Shown piece by piece: positions 8,686 to 18,375 of a DNA stretch of 64,000 nucleotides. Each line of letters opens with the position of its first letter. Position 1 is the stretch's first letter. The position numbers and the translations under genes are program-made. The DNA lies in assembly GCA_002351925.1 (NCBI GenBank), contig DEHM01000019.1:1943-65942 (forward strand), in the 5' to 3' direction. The DNA is from Bacteroidales bacterium UBA2800 (GTDB taxonomy: Bacteria > Bacteroidota > Bacteroidia > Bacteroidales > Paludibacteraceae). The notes under the pieces were generated by a model. The model was not told the DNA's origin. It made no database searches and saw only the letters and a list, made by a program, of their open reading frames with translations.

Positions 8686-10335
8686 TTATTTCAGAATAAT
8701 GACTTTGGCTTCTTTGTTATCCATACCCGGCATCGTCATACCCACACCGGCATTGATATAGGTGGGGTCGCAGACGATGTATTTGCGTTGCTGATAGGTC
8801 AACCAGTCGCCGCGCTCCTGACCGGTAAATCCTACGGCGGTAGCCAGGTGACCGGGGTAGTAGAGCAGCACCACATCCAGTCCTACCAGGTCGCGTACCA
8901 GACGCGAGAAGAGGATAGCGCGGTCTTCGCAGTCGCTATACGGATAGTACAGCGTCTCTTGAGCAAAGAACGGACGGTCGCCGCCCCATATCTGGTCGTC
9001 GTAACCATAGACGAAGGCAGTCTGTACCCAGTTGAGGATGATACCTACGGCATCGCGCTCGCTCATGCCGGCAATCGTCTTCTTCAGCGTCGGATAGATC
9101 ATGGCTTTCACTTCCGGCTCCAGCGGCGTATTGGCAAACGCAGCCCAGCGCGTACCGAAATCGCCGTTGACAGACGCTTTCGGATAGTTGCCGAAGAAGT
9201 CCAGCATGTTCTTGTTGACACTCACCTCTACGCTCACGCCGCGTTTGGAGGTCAGCTTGCGTTTCGGCGTCGGCTCGTTACCCAGTTTAGGCAGACTGGC
9301 TATCTGCAACGAGAGCGACTGCTCTTTCTCAAACTTCGCCTTGCACATCTTCAGTTGTGCATCGCCTTTCTTGCCGAAGATATAGTACTTCGTGCCGTCC
9401 AGCGTCACGTATCTCATTCCGTAGATATGATACAGACTGGCGATGAGCAGCGTCAGTTTGTCGTCGGCCATACCCATACGGATACGGTAACCCGACTGCG
9501 TCATCAGGAAGGCTTGCATCAGCACGGCCTCGTTGGTCTGGCCGTAGTGTTTCTCCGTGATCTGACGCAGCACGTTCAGGTAAGCCCAGTCGCAGAGCGA
9601 GTTGGCCTTGCGCGCATCCAGCGCCGTCTTCACGGTGATGTCGTATTTGCTACCCGCCAGCTCTTTCCATGCGTCGGCAATAGCGTTCTCGTTTAGTTTC
9701 TTCAGTTTCAGATTGTCCTCTATCGGGAAGCCGATAGTAATCAGCGCACCGAAGTAGGCGATGGTCTCACGCTTGTATTCCTCCTTCTTGGGCTGCACCG
9801 GTGCAATAGGTTCGGGAGCCGGTATCGGCGCGGGCACCACGACTACGGTAGGCTGTACGGCGATAGGCTTGGGCGTCACCGTCTTAGGCTTCACTACGAT
9901 AGGCTTCACGGCAGGTGCTGCCAAGCGGTCTATTTGTTGCTGTACGGGACGTACATCCTCCTCCGGTGCCGGCTCGCCAGCGTTAGGCTGCGTCTCCGGT
10001 TGCTCCGGCTGGTCGGCGAGAGTAGGCTCTGCTGCTGCTACCGAGTCCTGCGTAGGATCGGCCTTCGTGTCATCCAGCACGACAGGAGGCATCATCTGCT
10101 CTTTCTCCGGCTCATCGGCAGGGCTCGTCTCAAACGATTCCCAGGCTTGACGCAGGAAGTCGGCATACTCGTCGTTCACGCGCTTACGGAAAGCGTCGTA
10201 CTCGGCTTGCTTGTCTTGCTCAAACTTGTTGAAAGCGGCCTGTTGTTGCTTGCGAAACTCTTCGAAAGCATCGGTCTGTGCCGACACCGTCAGGCTGACC
10301 AGCAGCACGGAAAGCAGGAAAAAGGCTTGTCTCAT
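8686..10335 (-). CDS. Secreted transglutaminase-like protein with coiled-coil N-terminus
   Basis: 549 aa. A signal peptide (FFLLSVLLVSLTVSAQ) is followed by a charged coiled coil (residues about 22-75, with FEEFRKQQQAAFNKFEQDKQ). An acidic/Pro-rich linker comes next (about 85-190, with KPIVVKPKTVTPKP), then a large C-terminal domain. The C-terminus has the papain/transglutaminase-like triad layout: Cys in YSDCEDRA (about residue 469), His in YPGHLATAV, and Asp in VCDPTY. Members of this superfamily act as peptidases or transglutaminases; the substrate here cannot be inferred. It sits between serS and the small anchored protein. Confidence 0.7.
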   Translation of the reverse strand: MRQAFFLLSVLLVSLTVSAQTDAFEEFRKQQQAAFNKFEQDKQAEYDAFRKRVNDEYADFLRQAWESFETSPADEPEKEQMMPPVVLDDTKADPTQDSVAAAEPTLADQPEQPETQPNAGEPAPEEDVRPVQQQIDRLAAPAVKPIVVKPKTVTPKPIAVQPTVVVVPAPIPAPEPIAPVQPKKEEYKRETIAYFGALITIGFPIEDNLKLKKLNENAIADAWKELAGSKYDITVKTALDARKANSLCDWAYLNVLRQITEKHYGQTNEAVLMQAFLMTQSGYRIRMGMADDKLTLLIASLYHIYGMRYVTLDGTKYYIFGKKGDAQLKMCKAKFEKEQSLSLQIASLPKLGNEPTPKRKLTSKRGVSVEVSVNKNMLDFFGNYPKASVNGDFGTRWAAFANTPLEPEVKAMIYPTLKKTIAGMSERDAVGIILNWVQTAFVYGYDDQIWGGDRPFFAQETLYYPYSDCEDRAILFSRLVRDLVGLDVVLLYYPGHLATAVGFTGQERGDWLTYQQRKYIVCDPTYINAGVGMTMPGMDNKEAKVIILK

Positions 10336-10358
10336 AGTCGTATGGATTTATCGTTTTT

Positions 10359-11672
10359 TTATCGAATCATATCATCTCCGAAGTAGGGCTGTAGCGCCTT
10401 GGGGATACGGATACCCTCTTCACATTGGTTGTTCTCCAGCAGCGCTGCTACGATACGCGGCAGGGCAAGTGCCGAACCGTTTAGCGTGTGGCAGAGCGTC
10501 ACTTTCTTGTCCTCGTCACGGCGGTAACGACATTTCAGACGGTTGGCCTGATAGGTGTCGAAGTTACTCGTCGAGCTGACCTCGAGCCAGCGGTGTTGTG
10601 CCTCGCTGTATACCTCAAAGTCATAGCAGAGCGCAGCCGTAAAACTCATGTCGCCGCCGCTCAGACGTAGGATACGGTAGGGCAGCTCCAGTTTCTGCAA
10701 CAGACCCTCTACGTGGCCCAACATCTCCTTGTGGCTGGCGTCGGAGTGCTCCGGCGTGTCGATACGTACGATCTCTATCTTCGAGAACTCGTGCAGACGG
10801 TTCAGTCCGCGAACATCCTTGCCGTAGGAGCCTGCCTCACGACGGAAACACTCGGTGTACGCGCAGTTCTTGATAGGCAGCTGCGCCTCCTCCAGTATCA
10901 CGTCGCGGTAGAGGTTGGTCACCGGCACTTCGGCTGTCGGAATCAGATAGAGGTCATCTACCTCGCAGTGGTACATCTGACCCTCTTTGTCGGGCAACTG
11001 ACCGGTGCCGTAACCCGAAGCGGCGTTCACCACTGTCGGCGGCATGATCTCCGTATAGCCGGCTTTGTTGGCCTCGGCCAGGAAGAAATTAATCAGCGCA
11101 CGCTGCAGACGTGCTCCTTGACCGATATAGACAGGAAATCCTGCACCCGAGATCTTCACACCCAGGTCGAAGTCAATCAGGTTGTATTTCTTCGCCAGTT
11201 CCCAGTGCGGCAACTTGGCTTCGTCGTTGTTCACCTCGCCTACCCATGTACCTACGGTGTCACCACCGTGGTGCGCCACGTTGCTCTTCACCACCAGATT
11301 GTCTTCAGCACAACTGCCTTCCGGCACGATAGCGTAGGGCACGTTAGGAATGGTGAGCAGCAGCTTGGTCTGTGCCTCCTCGGCCGCCGCCATCTTCTCG
11401 TCAAACGCAGCAATATTGGCTTTCAGCTCGCCGGTCTGCGCCTTGGCAGCTTCTGCCTCTGCACGCTGACCTTTGGCCATCAACATACCAATCGACTTGC
11501 TGATCTTGTTCATCTCGGCAGCTGCCGCATCTTTCTTCTGCTGCGCCGCCTTACGTTCGCCGTCCAGACGCAGCACCTCATCAATAGCCTCGCGAGCACC
11601 CTGGAAATGTTTCTTCTCCAGACCCGCAATAATCAACTCTTTATCGTCGTAGATTTGTTTGAGTGTTAACAT
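10359..11672 (-). CDS. serS: Seryl-tRNA synthetase
   Basis: 437 aa class II aminoacyl-tRNA synthetase charging tRNA-Ser. Residues 1-105 form the tRNA-binding coiled-coil arm. Class II motif 2 is seen in CFRREAGSYGKDVRGLNRLH (about residue 283) and motif 3 near the C-terminus (LALPRIVAALLENNQ). Length is as expected for the family. It lies 92 bp downstream of rpmA, separated by a terminator-like hairpin, so it probably has its own promoter. I could not find a clean one. Confidence 0.96.
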   Translation of the reverse strand: MLTLKQIYDDKELIIAGLEKKHFQGAREAIDEVLRLDGERKAAQQKKDAAAAEMNKISKSIGMLMAKGQRAEAEAAKAQTGELKANIAAFDEKMAAAEEAQTKLLLTIPNVPYAIVPEGSCAEDNLVVKSNVAHHGGDTVGTWVGEVNNDEAKLPHWELAKKYNLIDFDLGVKISGAGFPVYIGQGARLQRALINFFLAEANKAGYTEIMPPTVVNAASGYGTGQLPDKEGQMYHCEVDDLYLIPTAEVPVTNLYRDVILEEAQLPIKNCAYTECFRREAGSYGKDVRGLNRLHEFSKIEIVRIDTPEHSDASHKEMLGHVEGLLQKLELPYRILRLSGGDMSFTAALCYDFEVYSEAQHRWLEVSSTSNFDTYQANRLKCRYRRDEDKKVTLCHTLNGSALALPRIVAALLENNQCEEGIRIPKALQPYFGDDMIR

Positions 11673-11696
11673 ATAGTGTGTGTTTGTTGTTTTCTT

Positions 11697-11742
11697 TAAA
11701 AACCAAAATCTCCCACCTCAAGCCGAAGCCATCGGTAGGAGA
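11697..11742 (-). terminator. Rho-independent terminator after rpmA
   Basis: On the minus strand CTCCTACC pairs with GGTGGGAG (8 bp, one G-T pair). Above the stem are an internal loop and a TTCG-capped tip. The hairpin is followed by ATTTTGGTTTTT. It would end rplU-rpmA transcripts before serS. Confidence 0.7.
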
Positions 11743-11764
11743 ATTCTGGTCTTGTCCCCGCCGA

Positions 11765-12028
11765 TTAAGCTTCTGCCACCGGCTGGATGGACACGTACGA
11801 TTTGTTGTCGCGTTTCTTGCGGAACGTAACGATTCCGTCGCAGAGAGCGAACAGTGTGTGGTCGCTACCCATACCCATGTTTTCACCCGGGTTGTGAACG
11901 GTACCACGCTGACGTACGATAATGTTACCTGCCTTTGCGAATTGACCACCAAAGATCTTCACGCCAAGACGTTTGCTTTCTGATTCACGGCCGTTCTTAG
12001 AACTACCGACACCTTTCTTGTGAGCCAT
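11765..12028 (-). CDS. rpmA: 50S ribosomal protein L27
   Basis: 87 aa. It begins [20 protein letters not shown] and contains [17 protein letters not shown], both diagnostic of L27. The N-terminus reaches towards the peptidyl transferase centre. It has no Firmicutes-type N-terminal extension. It follows rplU by 18 bp, the usual L21-L27 pair. Confidence 0.98.
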   Translation of the reverse strand: MAHKKGVGSSKNGRESESKRLGVKIFGGQFAKAGNIIVRQRGTVHNPGENMGMGSDHTLFALCDGIVTFRKKRDNKSYVSIQPVAEA

Positions 12029-12046
12029 ACTGGTTGTCCTTTCTTT

Positions 12047-12367
12047 TTAAGCAATAACAATTTCTTTAACTACGACATTCGTCAGATCCTGACGGTGTCC
12101 GTTCATCTTGCGATAGCCTTTACGACGTTTCTTGTGGAACACGCGGATCTTCTCACCGCGAGCCTCGTTGTCGAGTACTTCGCAAACCACTTTTGCGCCC
12201 TTAACGTAGGGTGCACCTACTTTTACTTTGCCCTCGTTGTCGATGAGCAACACGTTGTCAAACTCAACCGTCGCACCCTTCTCGAGCTCGTTCATGCGGT
12301 TGATGAACAACTTCTTGCCAGCCTCCACACGGAATTGCTGACCTTTCATTTCTACAATTGCGTACAT
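12047..12367 (-). CDS. rplU: 50S ribosomal protein L21
   Basis: 106 aa. It begins [20 protein letters not shown] and ends with the basic [14 protein letters not shown] region typical of L21, which binds 23S rRNA. It is the first gene of the rplU-rpmA operon. Its promoter is 122 bp upstream at 12489-12520, leaving a leader of about 115 nt that could carry regulation. Confidence 0.98.
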   Translation of the reverse strand: MYAIVEMKGQQFRVEAGKKLFINRMNELEKGATVEFDNVLLIDNEGKVKVGAPYVKGAKVVCEVLDNEARGEKIRVFHKKRRKGYRKMNGHRQDLTNVVVKEIVIA

Positions 12368-12488
12368 CTGTACTTACATGTATTTACGTTACGGCGGTGC
12401 GGCGATCGTGCTTCCTGTGCGCTGCTATCTATATGGATTCATACGCGGCGTGACGATACTTATCTGGCCTTTCCGTCAAAAAATCGTG

Positions 12489-12520
12489 CAAAAGTACTGC
12501 TTTTTTTTTATATACGCAAA
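12489..12520 (-). promoter_or_regulatory. Bacteroidetes sigma-ABfr promoter for rplU-rpmA
   Basis: On the minus strand the -33 TTTG is at 12520-12517 and the -7 TACTTTTG at 12496-12489, 20 bp apart, with an A-tract in the spacer. It is back to back with the korA promoter; the two -33 boxes are only 15 bp apart. Confidence 0.85.
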
Positions 12521-12535
12521 TATTTTCTCACTTTT

Positions 12536-12567
12536 TTTGCTCATATCAAAATATTTTAGTAATTTTG
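12536..12567 (+). promoter_or_regulatory. Bacteroidetes promoter for korA-korB
   Basis: TTTG at 12536-12539, 20 bp spacer, TAATTTTG at 12560-12567. It lies 38 bp before the GTG start. Confidence 0.85.
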
Positions 12568-12605
12568 CAGCAAATTTAATCATTTAATATCTTTTTAGGA
12601 TTATT

Positions 12606-14459
12606 GTGAAAAATATTGTAGTTCGTTTTTGTGGAGACTCCGGGGATGGAATACAGCTGACGGGTAACTTGTTCTCGTCGTTGAGTGCTATTCTGGGGCA
12701 TGAGATTTCCACACTGCCGGACTTCCCGGCAGAGATTCGTGCGCCGCAAGGTACGCTGGGCGGCGTCAGTGGTTTCCAGGTGGAGTTGGGTAGCGAGGTC
12801 TATACGCCGGGCGACAAGGCCGACGTCATCGTGGCGATGAATGCGGCGGCGCTGAAGGTGTGCACGCTCGGCAGCCATTTCAACCACCCGCAGGCGCATT
12901 TTGACGAGCAGTTCGCGCTCTATCACCGTCACGCTATCGTCATCGTCGATACCGACAGCCTCTCTGACAAAGATCTGGAGAAGGCGCAGTACCACACGCC
13001 TAACCCCTTCGAGGAACTGGGTATTCCCGAGAGTGTGCAGATCGTGCCCGTGGCACTGACTACGCTTACCAAGGAGGCCCTCAAAGACTCCGGCATGGAC
13101 AATAAGTCGATGCTCAAGTCGCGTAACATGTTCGCCCTGGGACTCATCTGCTGGCTCTTCGACCAACCGATGGACGAAGCAATCCACCTGCTGGAGGATA
13201 AGTTCAAGAAGAAACCGGCTCTCGTGGCGCCGAACACCAAGGTGATGGTCGATGGCTACAACTACGGTCAGAACCTGGCCCTCAGTATCCACCAGATTCG
13301 TCTGGATGGTAAGCCCAACGAGGCACACGGTACCTATACCTCTATCGCCGGCAACAAGGCGACGGCGTGGGGACTGATAGCTGCGGCGGAGAAAGCGGGC
13401 ATGCACCTGTTCCTCGGCTCGTATCCTATCACTCCGGCTACCGATATCATGCACGAGTTGGCAGGACGCAAAGACCAGAACGTCATGGTCGTTCAGGCCG
13501 AAGACGAGATAGCCGGTGTGTGCACCGCTATCGGTGCTGCTTTTGCCGGCGACCTGGCCTGCACCTCCACGTCAGGCCCGGGTCTGAGTCTGAAGTCCGA
13601 AGCCGTAGGCTTGGCTGTCATGGCCGAACTGCCGCTCGTCATCATCGACGTGCAGCGTGGCGGACCTTCTACGGGTCTGCCTACCAAGACCGAACAGACC
13701 GACCTCTTGCAGGCGCTCTACGGCCGTAACGGCGAGTGCCCGGCGGTCGTCCTTGCCGCTTCTACCTCGGCTAACTGCTTCGACTACGCCTACGAGGCCT
13801 GCCGCCTCGCGCTGGAGAACATGACGCCCGTCATCCTCCTTACCGATACGTATCTGGCTAACGGTACCGCCCTCTGGCGTATCCCCAAGATGGCCGAACT
13901 GCCGGCTATACGGCCGCAGTCGGTGCCCGAAGAGCTGAAGGGACATTTCAACCCGGCGCTGCGCGACGAACGCGGCGTACGCTACTGGGCTTTCCCTGGC
14001 ATGGAGGGCTATGAGCACCGTAACATCGGTCTAGAGCGCGACGCGGAGAAGGGTACTATCTCCACCAATCCGGAGAACCACGAGAAGATGGTGCGTGCCC
14101 GTCAGGCGAAGATAGCCCAGGTGGCCAACCGGATACCCGACCTGCAGGTGCAGGGCAACGCCGAGAGCGATACGCTGCTCGTGGGCTGGGGGTCGACCGA
14201 AGGACACCTGCACGCAGCAGCCAACCAACTCGGTTGTGCGCTCGCGCAGTTCAACTATATCCTGCCGCTGCCGCGTAACACGCGCGAGGTGCTGAGCGCC
14301 TACAAGCGTATCATCGTCTGCGAACTCAACACCGGTCAATTTGCCGCCTATCTGCGTGCACAGTTCCCCGATATCCCGATGACGCAGTACAACGAGATAC
14401 AGGGACAACCCTTCGCCGTGGAGCGTATTGTTAACCATGTTAAATCGATAGCCGACTAG
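12606..14459 (+). CDS. korA: 2-oxoacid:ferredoxin oxidoreductase, fused gamma-alpha subunit
   Basis: 617 aa, GTG start. Residues 1-190 are the gamma domain (VVRFCGDSGDGIQLTGNLFS). The rest is the alpha, pyrimidine-binding part (GSYPITPATDIMHELA near 270, QAEDEIAGVCTAIGAAFAG near 297, QRGGPSTGLPTKTEQTDLL near 350). With KorB it oxidatively decarboxylates a 2-oxoacid, probably 2-oxoglutarate, to the acyl-CoA while reducing ferredoxin. The symbol reflects the 2-oxoglutarate type of this two-subunit arrangement; specificity is inferred. korB follows 10 bp downstream. Confidence 0.92.
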   Translation: MKNIVVRFCGDSGDGIQLTGNLFSSLSAILGHEISTLPDFPAEIRAPQGTLGGVSGFQVELGSEVYTPGDKADVIVAMNAAALKVCTLGSHFNHPQAHFDEQFALYHRHAIVIVDTDSLSDKDLEKAQYHTPNPFEELGIPESVQIVPVALTTLTKEALKDSGMDNKSMLKSRNMFALGLICWLFDQPMDEAIHLLEDKFKKKPALVAPNTKVMVDGYNYGQNLALSIHQIRLDGKPNEAHGTYTSIAGNKATAWGLIAAAEKAGMHLFLGSYPITPATDIMHELAGRKDQNVMVVQAEDEIAGVCTAIGAAFAGDLACTSTSGPGLSLKSEAVGLAVMAELPLVIIDVQRGGPSTGLPTKTEQTDLLQALYGRNGECPAVVLAASTSANCFDYAYEACRLALENMTPVILLTDTYLANGTALWRIPKMAELPAIRPQSVPEELKGHFNPALRDERGVRYWAFPGMEGYEHRNIGLERDAEKGTISTNPENHEKMVRARQAKIAQVANRIPDLQVQGNAESDTLLVGWGSTEGHLHAAANQLGCALAQFNYILPLPRNTREVLSAYKRIIVCELNTGQFAAYLRAQFPDIPMTQYNEIQGQPFAVERIVNHVKSIAD

Positions 14460-14469
14460 TTAGAGAATT

Positions 14470-15501
14470 ATGGAAGCAAGTCAATTCAAATCCGATCAAT
14501 ATGTACGTTTCTGCCCGGGCTGCGGCGACCACGCTATCTGTATGGCGCTGCAGAAAGCCATGGCGCAGATAGGTATCCCCACCCACCAGGTGGCTGTCAT
14601 CTCCGGTATCGGCTGCTCTAGCCGTATGCCGCACTATCTGAACACCTACGGGTTCAATACCATCCACGGTCGCGGCGGCGCGGTGGCTACGGGTGTCAAG
14701 ACCAGCCATCCCGAACTGACTGTCTGGCAGATGTCCGGCGACGGCGACTGTCTGGCTATCGGCGGCAACCATTTTATCCACGAGATACGTCGTAACGTGG
14801 ACCTCAACGTCTGTATGTTCAACAATCGTATCTATGGTCTCACGAAAGGTCAGTATTCGCCTACGAGCCCCAAGGGTTTTGTCTCTAAGTCCTCGCCGTT
14901 TGGTACGGTAGAGCGTCCGTTTGTGCCTGGTCAACTCATCCTCGGCGCAGGCGGCACCTTCTTCGCCCGCACGCTGGATGTCGATATGCCGACCACCGTC
15001 GACTGCCTTGTCGCGGCGCAGCAGCACAAGGGCTGCTCTATCGTAGAGTGCCTCGTCAACTGCGTCATCTTCAACAACGGTACCCACGCCTGGATAGCTG
15101 ACCGTGAGCAACGCGCCGAGCACAGTATCATCCTCCGCCATGGCGAGAAGATGATCTTCGGTAAGGATAACGACAAAGGACTGGCCGTGGAGATCGACCC
15201 GCAGACCTTTGTGCCGAAGATGATTGTGGTGGCTGCCGACGACCCGCGGGTGCTGACCCACGATGCAACGCAACCCGATCCGACGCTCCATCGTCTGCTG
15301 GCCCTCATGGGACAACAGCGTTTCGTCAGCGTAGACGCCGAAGTGACCGACGAACTGCCGGTAGCACTGGGTGTGATACGCAATGTGGAAGCGGAGACCT
15401 ACGACGAAGCCGTCAACCGCCAGATAGCGGAAGTGCGCGACAAGGCGAAGGCGAAGAACTTCGACGAGCTCACCGCCACGCTGGAGAGTTGGACCATCTA
15501 A
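14470..15501 (+). CDS. korB: 2-oxoacid:ferredoxin oxidoreductase, beta subunit
   Basis: 343 aa. This is the thiamine pyrophosphate-binding subunit. CPGCGDHAIC is near residue 15, the TPP/Mg motif GDGDCLAIGGNHF near 93, and NNRIYGLTKGQYSPTS near 117. It pairs with KorA for CoA-dependent oxidative decarboxylation in central carbon metabolism. The 3' end overlaps the convergent rsgA gene by 4 bp, and no intergenic terminator is present. Confidence 0.94.
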   Translation: MEASQFKSDQYVRFCPGCGDHAICMALQKAMAQIGIPTHQVAVISGIGCSSRMPHYLNTYGFNTIHGRGGAVATGVKTSHPELTVWQMSGDGDCLAIGGNHFIHEIRRNVDLNVCMFNNRIYGLTKGQYSPTSPKGFVSKSSPFGTVERPFVPGQLILGAGGTFFARTLDVDMPTTVDCLVAAQQHKGCSIVECLVNCVIFNNGTHAWIADREQRAEHSIILRHGEKMIFGKDNDKGLAVEIDPQTFVPKMIVVAADDPRVLTHDATQPDPTLHRLLALMGQQRFVSVDAEVTDELPVALGVIRNVEAETYDEAVNRQIAEVRDKAKAKNFDELTATLESWTI

Positions 15502-16448
15502 CGATACTTGCTCTCGGTACAGTCACCGAGCAGCGAGAGATAAGATTCGTAACGGGAGACAGCAATGTCGCCCGTTATTATTTTGTCCTGCACGGCGCAA
15601 CCCGGCTCGCCGGTGTGGGTGCAGTCGCTGTAGCGGCACTCGCGTGACGCACGGAAAATCTCCGGGAAATAATGACCTACTTCCTCGCGCTTGAAGTCGA
15701 TGGTACCGAAACCTTTGATACCCGGCGTGTCAATCACGGCGCCGCCGTCCGGCAGGAAATACATCTCTGAGAAAGTAGTGGTATGTTTGCCCGTGTCGTG
15801 GGCGTCAGATATCTCTCCGATACGCGTCATCTCCCTGCCAAACAGGGCATTGAGCAGCGTGCTCTTGCCTACGCCGGAGTTACCGCTCAGCAGCGTCGTC
15901 TTGCCGGCCAGCAGCTTGCGCAACGCCGCGTGGCTGTGCGTCCATTGGTCGGCAGGTGTCTCCGCCATCTGACGGGCAGAGATAGAGAAGGTGCGGTAGC
16001 CGATACCGGAATAGAGTTCTACGTCGAGGAAGAGCTCCATGTGCTCCTCCTCCGTCAGCAGATCGGTTTTGTTGAAAGCCAGGATAGCCGGCACACGATA
16101 GGCCTCACAGGTGGCCAGAAAACGGTCGATGAAGGTGAGGTTGGTGTAGGGGTGACGCAGCGTAACCAGCAGCACTACCTGGTCGATATTGGCCGCCAGG
16201 ATGTGGCTCTCTTTGCTTAGGTTGGTGGACTTGCGTATGATATAGTTGCGCCTGTCTTCTATCTCCGTGATCCAGTTGGTGCCGTCGGCCAGGGTCTGTA
16301 CCTCCACATAGTCGCCTACGGCCACCGGATTGGTGCTACGGATGCCGCGGATACGGAAATTGCCTTTTATGTGGCACTCCGTATCCCTACCGTCCTCCAT
16401 GCGGACGATATAGCTGCTACCCGTAGATTTAATAACGAGACCTCTCAC
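15498..16448 (-). CDS. rsgA: Ribosome small subunit-dependent GTPase A
   Basis: 316 aa from the chosen GTG start. An OB-fold N-terminus precedes a circularly permuted GTPase domain with G4 first (FNKTDLL), then G1 (SGNSGVGKST) and G3 (IDTPGIKGFG). A C-terminal zinc finger has CRYSDCTHTGEPGC. It checks and releases late 30S assembly intermediates. The GTG at 16448 fits the usual MxGLVIK start; a TTG one codon upstream is also possible. Both start codons lie at the edge of a short iterated repeat. Confidence 0.94.
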   Translation of the reverse strand: MRGLVIKSTGSSYIVRMEDGRDTECHIKGNFRIRGIRSTNPVAVGDYVEVQTLADGTNWITEIEDRRNYIIRKSTNLSKESHILAANIDQVVLLVTLRHPYTNLTFIDRFLATCEAYRVPAILAFNKTDLLTEEEHMELFLDVELYSGIGYRTFSISARQMAETPADQWTHSHAALRKLLAGKTTLLSGNSGVGKSTLLNALFGREMTRIGEISDAHDTGKHTTTFSEMYFLPDGGAVIDTPGIKGFGTIDFKREEVGHYFPEIFRASRECRYSDCTHTGEPGCAVQDKIITGDIAVSRYESYLSLLGDCTESKYR

Positions 16449-16476
16449 CAATTATCAATGATCAATCACCAATGAC
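16447..16476. repeat. CAATGA/CAATCA iteration covering the rsgA start codon
   Basis: On the minus strand: ATTGGTG, ATTGATC, ATTGATA, ATTGGTG. The repeat fills the whole frr-rsgA gap and its last unit holds the GTG start of rsgA. A closely similar repeat (ACCAATCATCAATGA) lies at 39677, where it supplies an ATG start. Confidence 0.8.
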
Positions 16477-16478
16477 AG

Positions 16479-17042
16479 TTATATTGTCATGATCTCTTTT
16501 TCCTTGGCGGCGTAGAGAGCTTCTACCTTGGCGATATATTTGTCGTGCACCTTCTGGATGTCCTCTTCGGCATCTTTCTCGATGTCCTCGCTCAGGCCGT
16601 TCTTGACGAGTTTCTTAAACTCCTCGATGGCGTCACGGCGGGCGTTACGAATTGACATCTTACCCTGCTCGGCCTCTGCCTTACATTGCTTGCAGAGTTC
16701 ACGACGACGCTCTTCGGTCAGCGGCGGCAATACCAGACGTATCGTCTCGCCGTTGTTCGACGGTGCCAGACCGATGTTTGAGTTGATGATGGCGCGCTCG
16801 ATGTCGCCTATCAGTTTCTTCTCCCACGGCGTGATAGCGATGGTGCGTGCGTCCGGCGTCACGATAGTAGCGCAACTGCTCAGCGGCGACATAGTGCCAT
16901 AGTAGTCTATCTTGATAGGGTCAAGAATACGCGGGTTGGCCTTGCCGGCACGGATGTGTTGAAGGGTGTCGTCCAGATGAGCGACAGCGTTCTGCATCTG
17001 CTCTTCGGCAGCGTTCTGATACAATTCAAGTTCGTCTTCCAT
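16479..17042 (-). CDS. frr: Ribosome recycling factor
   Basis: 187 aa, the standard length. It has the three-helix bundle and middle domain ([21 protein letters not shown] near residue 29, then [17 protein letters not shown] and [12 protein letters not shown]). It splits post-termination ribosomes with EF-G. It is 4 bp after pyrH, the common pyrH-frr pairing. Confidence 0.97.
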   Translation of the reverse strand: MEDELELYQNAAEEQMQNAVAHLDDTLQHIRAGKANPRILDPIKIDYYGTMSPLSSCATIVTPDARTIAITPWEKKLIGDIERAIINSNIGLAPSNNGETIRLVLPPLTEERRRELCKQCKAEAEQGKMSIRNARRDAIEEFKKLVKNGLSEDIEKDAEEDIQKVHDKYIAKVEALYAAKEKEIMTI

Positions 17043-17046
17043 ACTA

Positions 17047-17751
17047 TTAGGGTTTTACGAGAGTGCCAATGGCCTCTCCGTTAATAACTTTCTCCAGGTT
17101 GCCGTACTCATCCATGTTAAATACATAGATGGGCAGACCGTTCTCACGAGCCATGGCGGTGGCGGTGATGTCCATCACTTTCAGTCCGCGCCGGATGACT
17201 TCGTCATAGGTGATCTCGCTGAACTTCGTGGCTGTGGGGTCTTTCTCCGGGTCGGCGGTGTAGATACCGTCCACGCGGGTACCCTTCAGCATGATGTCGG
17301 CTTTGATCTCCAGCGCACGCAGCGACGAACCCGTGTCGGTCGTGAAATACGGAGCACCCGTGCCACCGGCCAGGATCACTACATTGCCTTTGTCCAGTAG
17401 TCGTTGCGCCTTGGCGGGGTTGTAGAAGTCGCCTACCGGCTCCATACGTATCGAGGTCAGTACGCGTACCGGCTGACCGATGGCTTCCAGCGCCGAAGAG
17501 AGCGCCAGGGCGTTGATGACCGTAGCCAACATACCCATCTGGTCACCTTTCACGCGGTCGAACCCTTTCTGTGCACCGCTCAGGCCGCGGAAGATATTGC
17601 CGCCGCCTATCACGATACCTATCTGCACACCGCGTTGCGCGATGGATTTCACTTGCTCGGCGTACTGGCTGAGCCGCTCGGTGTCGATACCTTGCTTACT
17701 CGCCCCCGCGAGGCTCTCGCCGGAGAGTTTCAATAAGATTCTCTTAAACAT
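17047..17751 (-). CDS. pyrH: UMP kinase
   Basis: 234 aa amino-acid-kinase fold enzyme phosphorylating UMP to UDP. Motifs: KLSGESLAG at the N-terminus, [14 protein letters not shown] near 44, [17 protein letters not shown] near 131, and [13 protein letters not shown] near 159. The upstream intergenic gap to the carbonic-anhydrase-like gene is filled by a family B repeat. Confidence 0.97.
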   Translation of the reverse strand: MFKRILLKLSGESLAGASKQGIDTERLSQYAEQVKSIAQRGVQIGIVIGGGNIFRGLSGAQKGFDRVKGDQMGMLATVINALALSSALEAIGQPVRVLTSIRMEPVGDFYNPAKAQRLLDKGNVVILAGGTGAPYFTTDTGSSLRALEIKADIMLKGTRVDGIYTADPEKDPTATKFSEITYDEVIRRGLKVMDITATAMARENGLPIYVFNMDEYGNLEKVINGEAIGTLVKP

Positions 17752-17755
17752 AACA

Positions 17756-17822
17756 GTTTAACGTTTTTATATAATAAAAACCATTTTAACCGTTTAACGT
17801 GACGCAGTCACCATCTTAACGG
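17756..17822. repeat. Family B mini-hairpin repeat between the gamma-CA-like gene and pyrH
   Basis: Two hairpins are framed by TTTAAC on the left and CAT(T/C)TTAAC on the right. One is GTTTTTAT-ATA-ATAAAAAC (17763-17781, 8 bp stem), the other GTGAC-GCA-GTCAC (5 bp stem). The right end contains the stop codon of the carbonic-anhydrase-like gene. The same design occurs at 22284-22336. Confidence 0.8.
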
Positions 17823-18340
17823 TACCAAGAGGCGTACATGGCGTAGTTGTTGGCTATTTTTTTGTTAATCTCTGCGGTCTGCGCAGGGTCGGCTTTCTTG
17901 ATGAACTTCGCCGGCACACCGCCCCATATCTCGTGCGCACCTATCTGTGTGTTGGAGAGCACCAGCGCACCGGCAGCCACGATGGCTCCTTCGCCTACGT
18001 GCGCACCGTCGAGTAGGGTAGCGCCCATCCCTATCAGCGCGTAGTCGTCTACGTCGGCGCCGTGTATCGTGACGTTATGTCCGACGGATACGTAGTCGCC
18101 CAGACGGATCGTGGATTTCTGATAGAGCGTGTGGAGCACCGCACCGTCCTGTATGTTACAATGCTTGCCGACGACGATGGTGTTTACGTCGCCCCGCAGC
18201 ACACTGTTGAACCACAGACTCGAGCCCTCGCCCACCGTCACATCGCCGACCACGGTGGCGTTCTCAGCCATGAACACGTCGTCAGCAATATGCGGTGTGA
18301 GGATCTCTCCGTTGCGATTGATGGTCTTGACTAAAGCCAT
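17816..18340 (-). CDS. Gamma-carbonic-anhydrase-like hexapeptide-repeat protein
   Basis: 174 aa left-handed beta-helix protein of the CaiE/PaaY/gamma-carbonic anhydrase type (FNSVLRGDVNTIVVG, CNIQDGAVLH, VSVGHNVTIHGADV, IGMGATLLDGA). The three metal-binding His of gamma-CA appear in QDGAVLH and VGHNVTIH, so zinc or iron binding is plausible. Whether it hydrates CO2 or acts as an acyltransferase-like protein cannot be told from sequence. It lies between tpiA and pyrH in one transcription unit. Confidence 0.88.
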   Translation of the reverse strand: MALVKTINRNGEILTPHIADDVFMAENATVVGDVTVGEGSSLWFNSVLRGDVNTIVVGKHCNIQDGAVLHTLYQKSTIRLGDYVSVGHNVTIHGADVDDYALIGMGATLLDGAHVGEGAIVAAGALVLSNTQIGAHEIWGGVPAKFIKKADPAQTAEINKKIANNYAMYASWYR

Positions 18341-18342
18341 AG

Positions 18343-18375
18343 TTTTCTAGATTTCTAGATGTCTAGAGTTCTAGA
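18343..18375. repeat. TCTAGA octamer iteration between tpiA and the gamma-CA-like gene
   Basis: On the minus strand the units ATCTAGAA, CTCTAGAC, ATCTAGAA and ATCTAGAA follow each other from the tpiA stop codon to just before the next ATG. They are four 8 bp units, each with the TCTAGA palindrome. Confidence 0.8.
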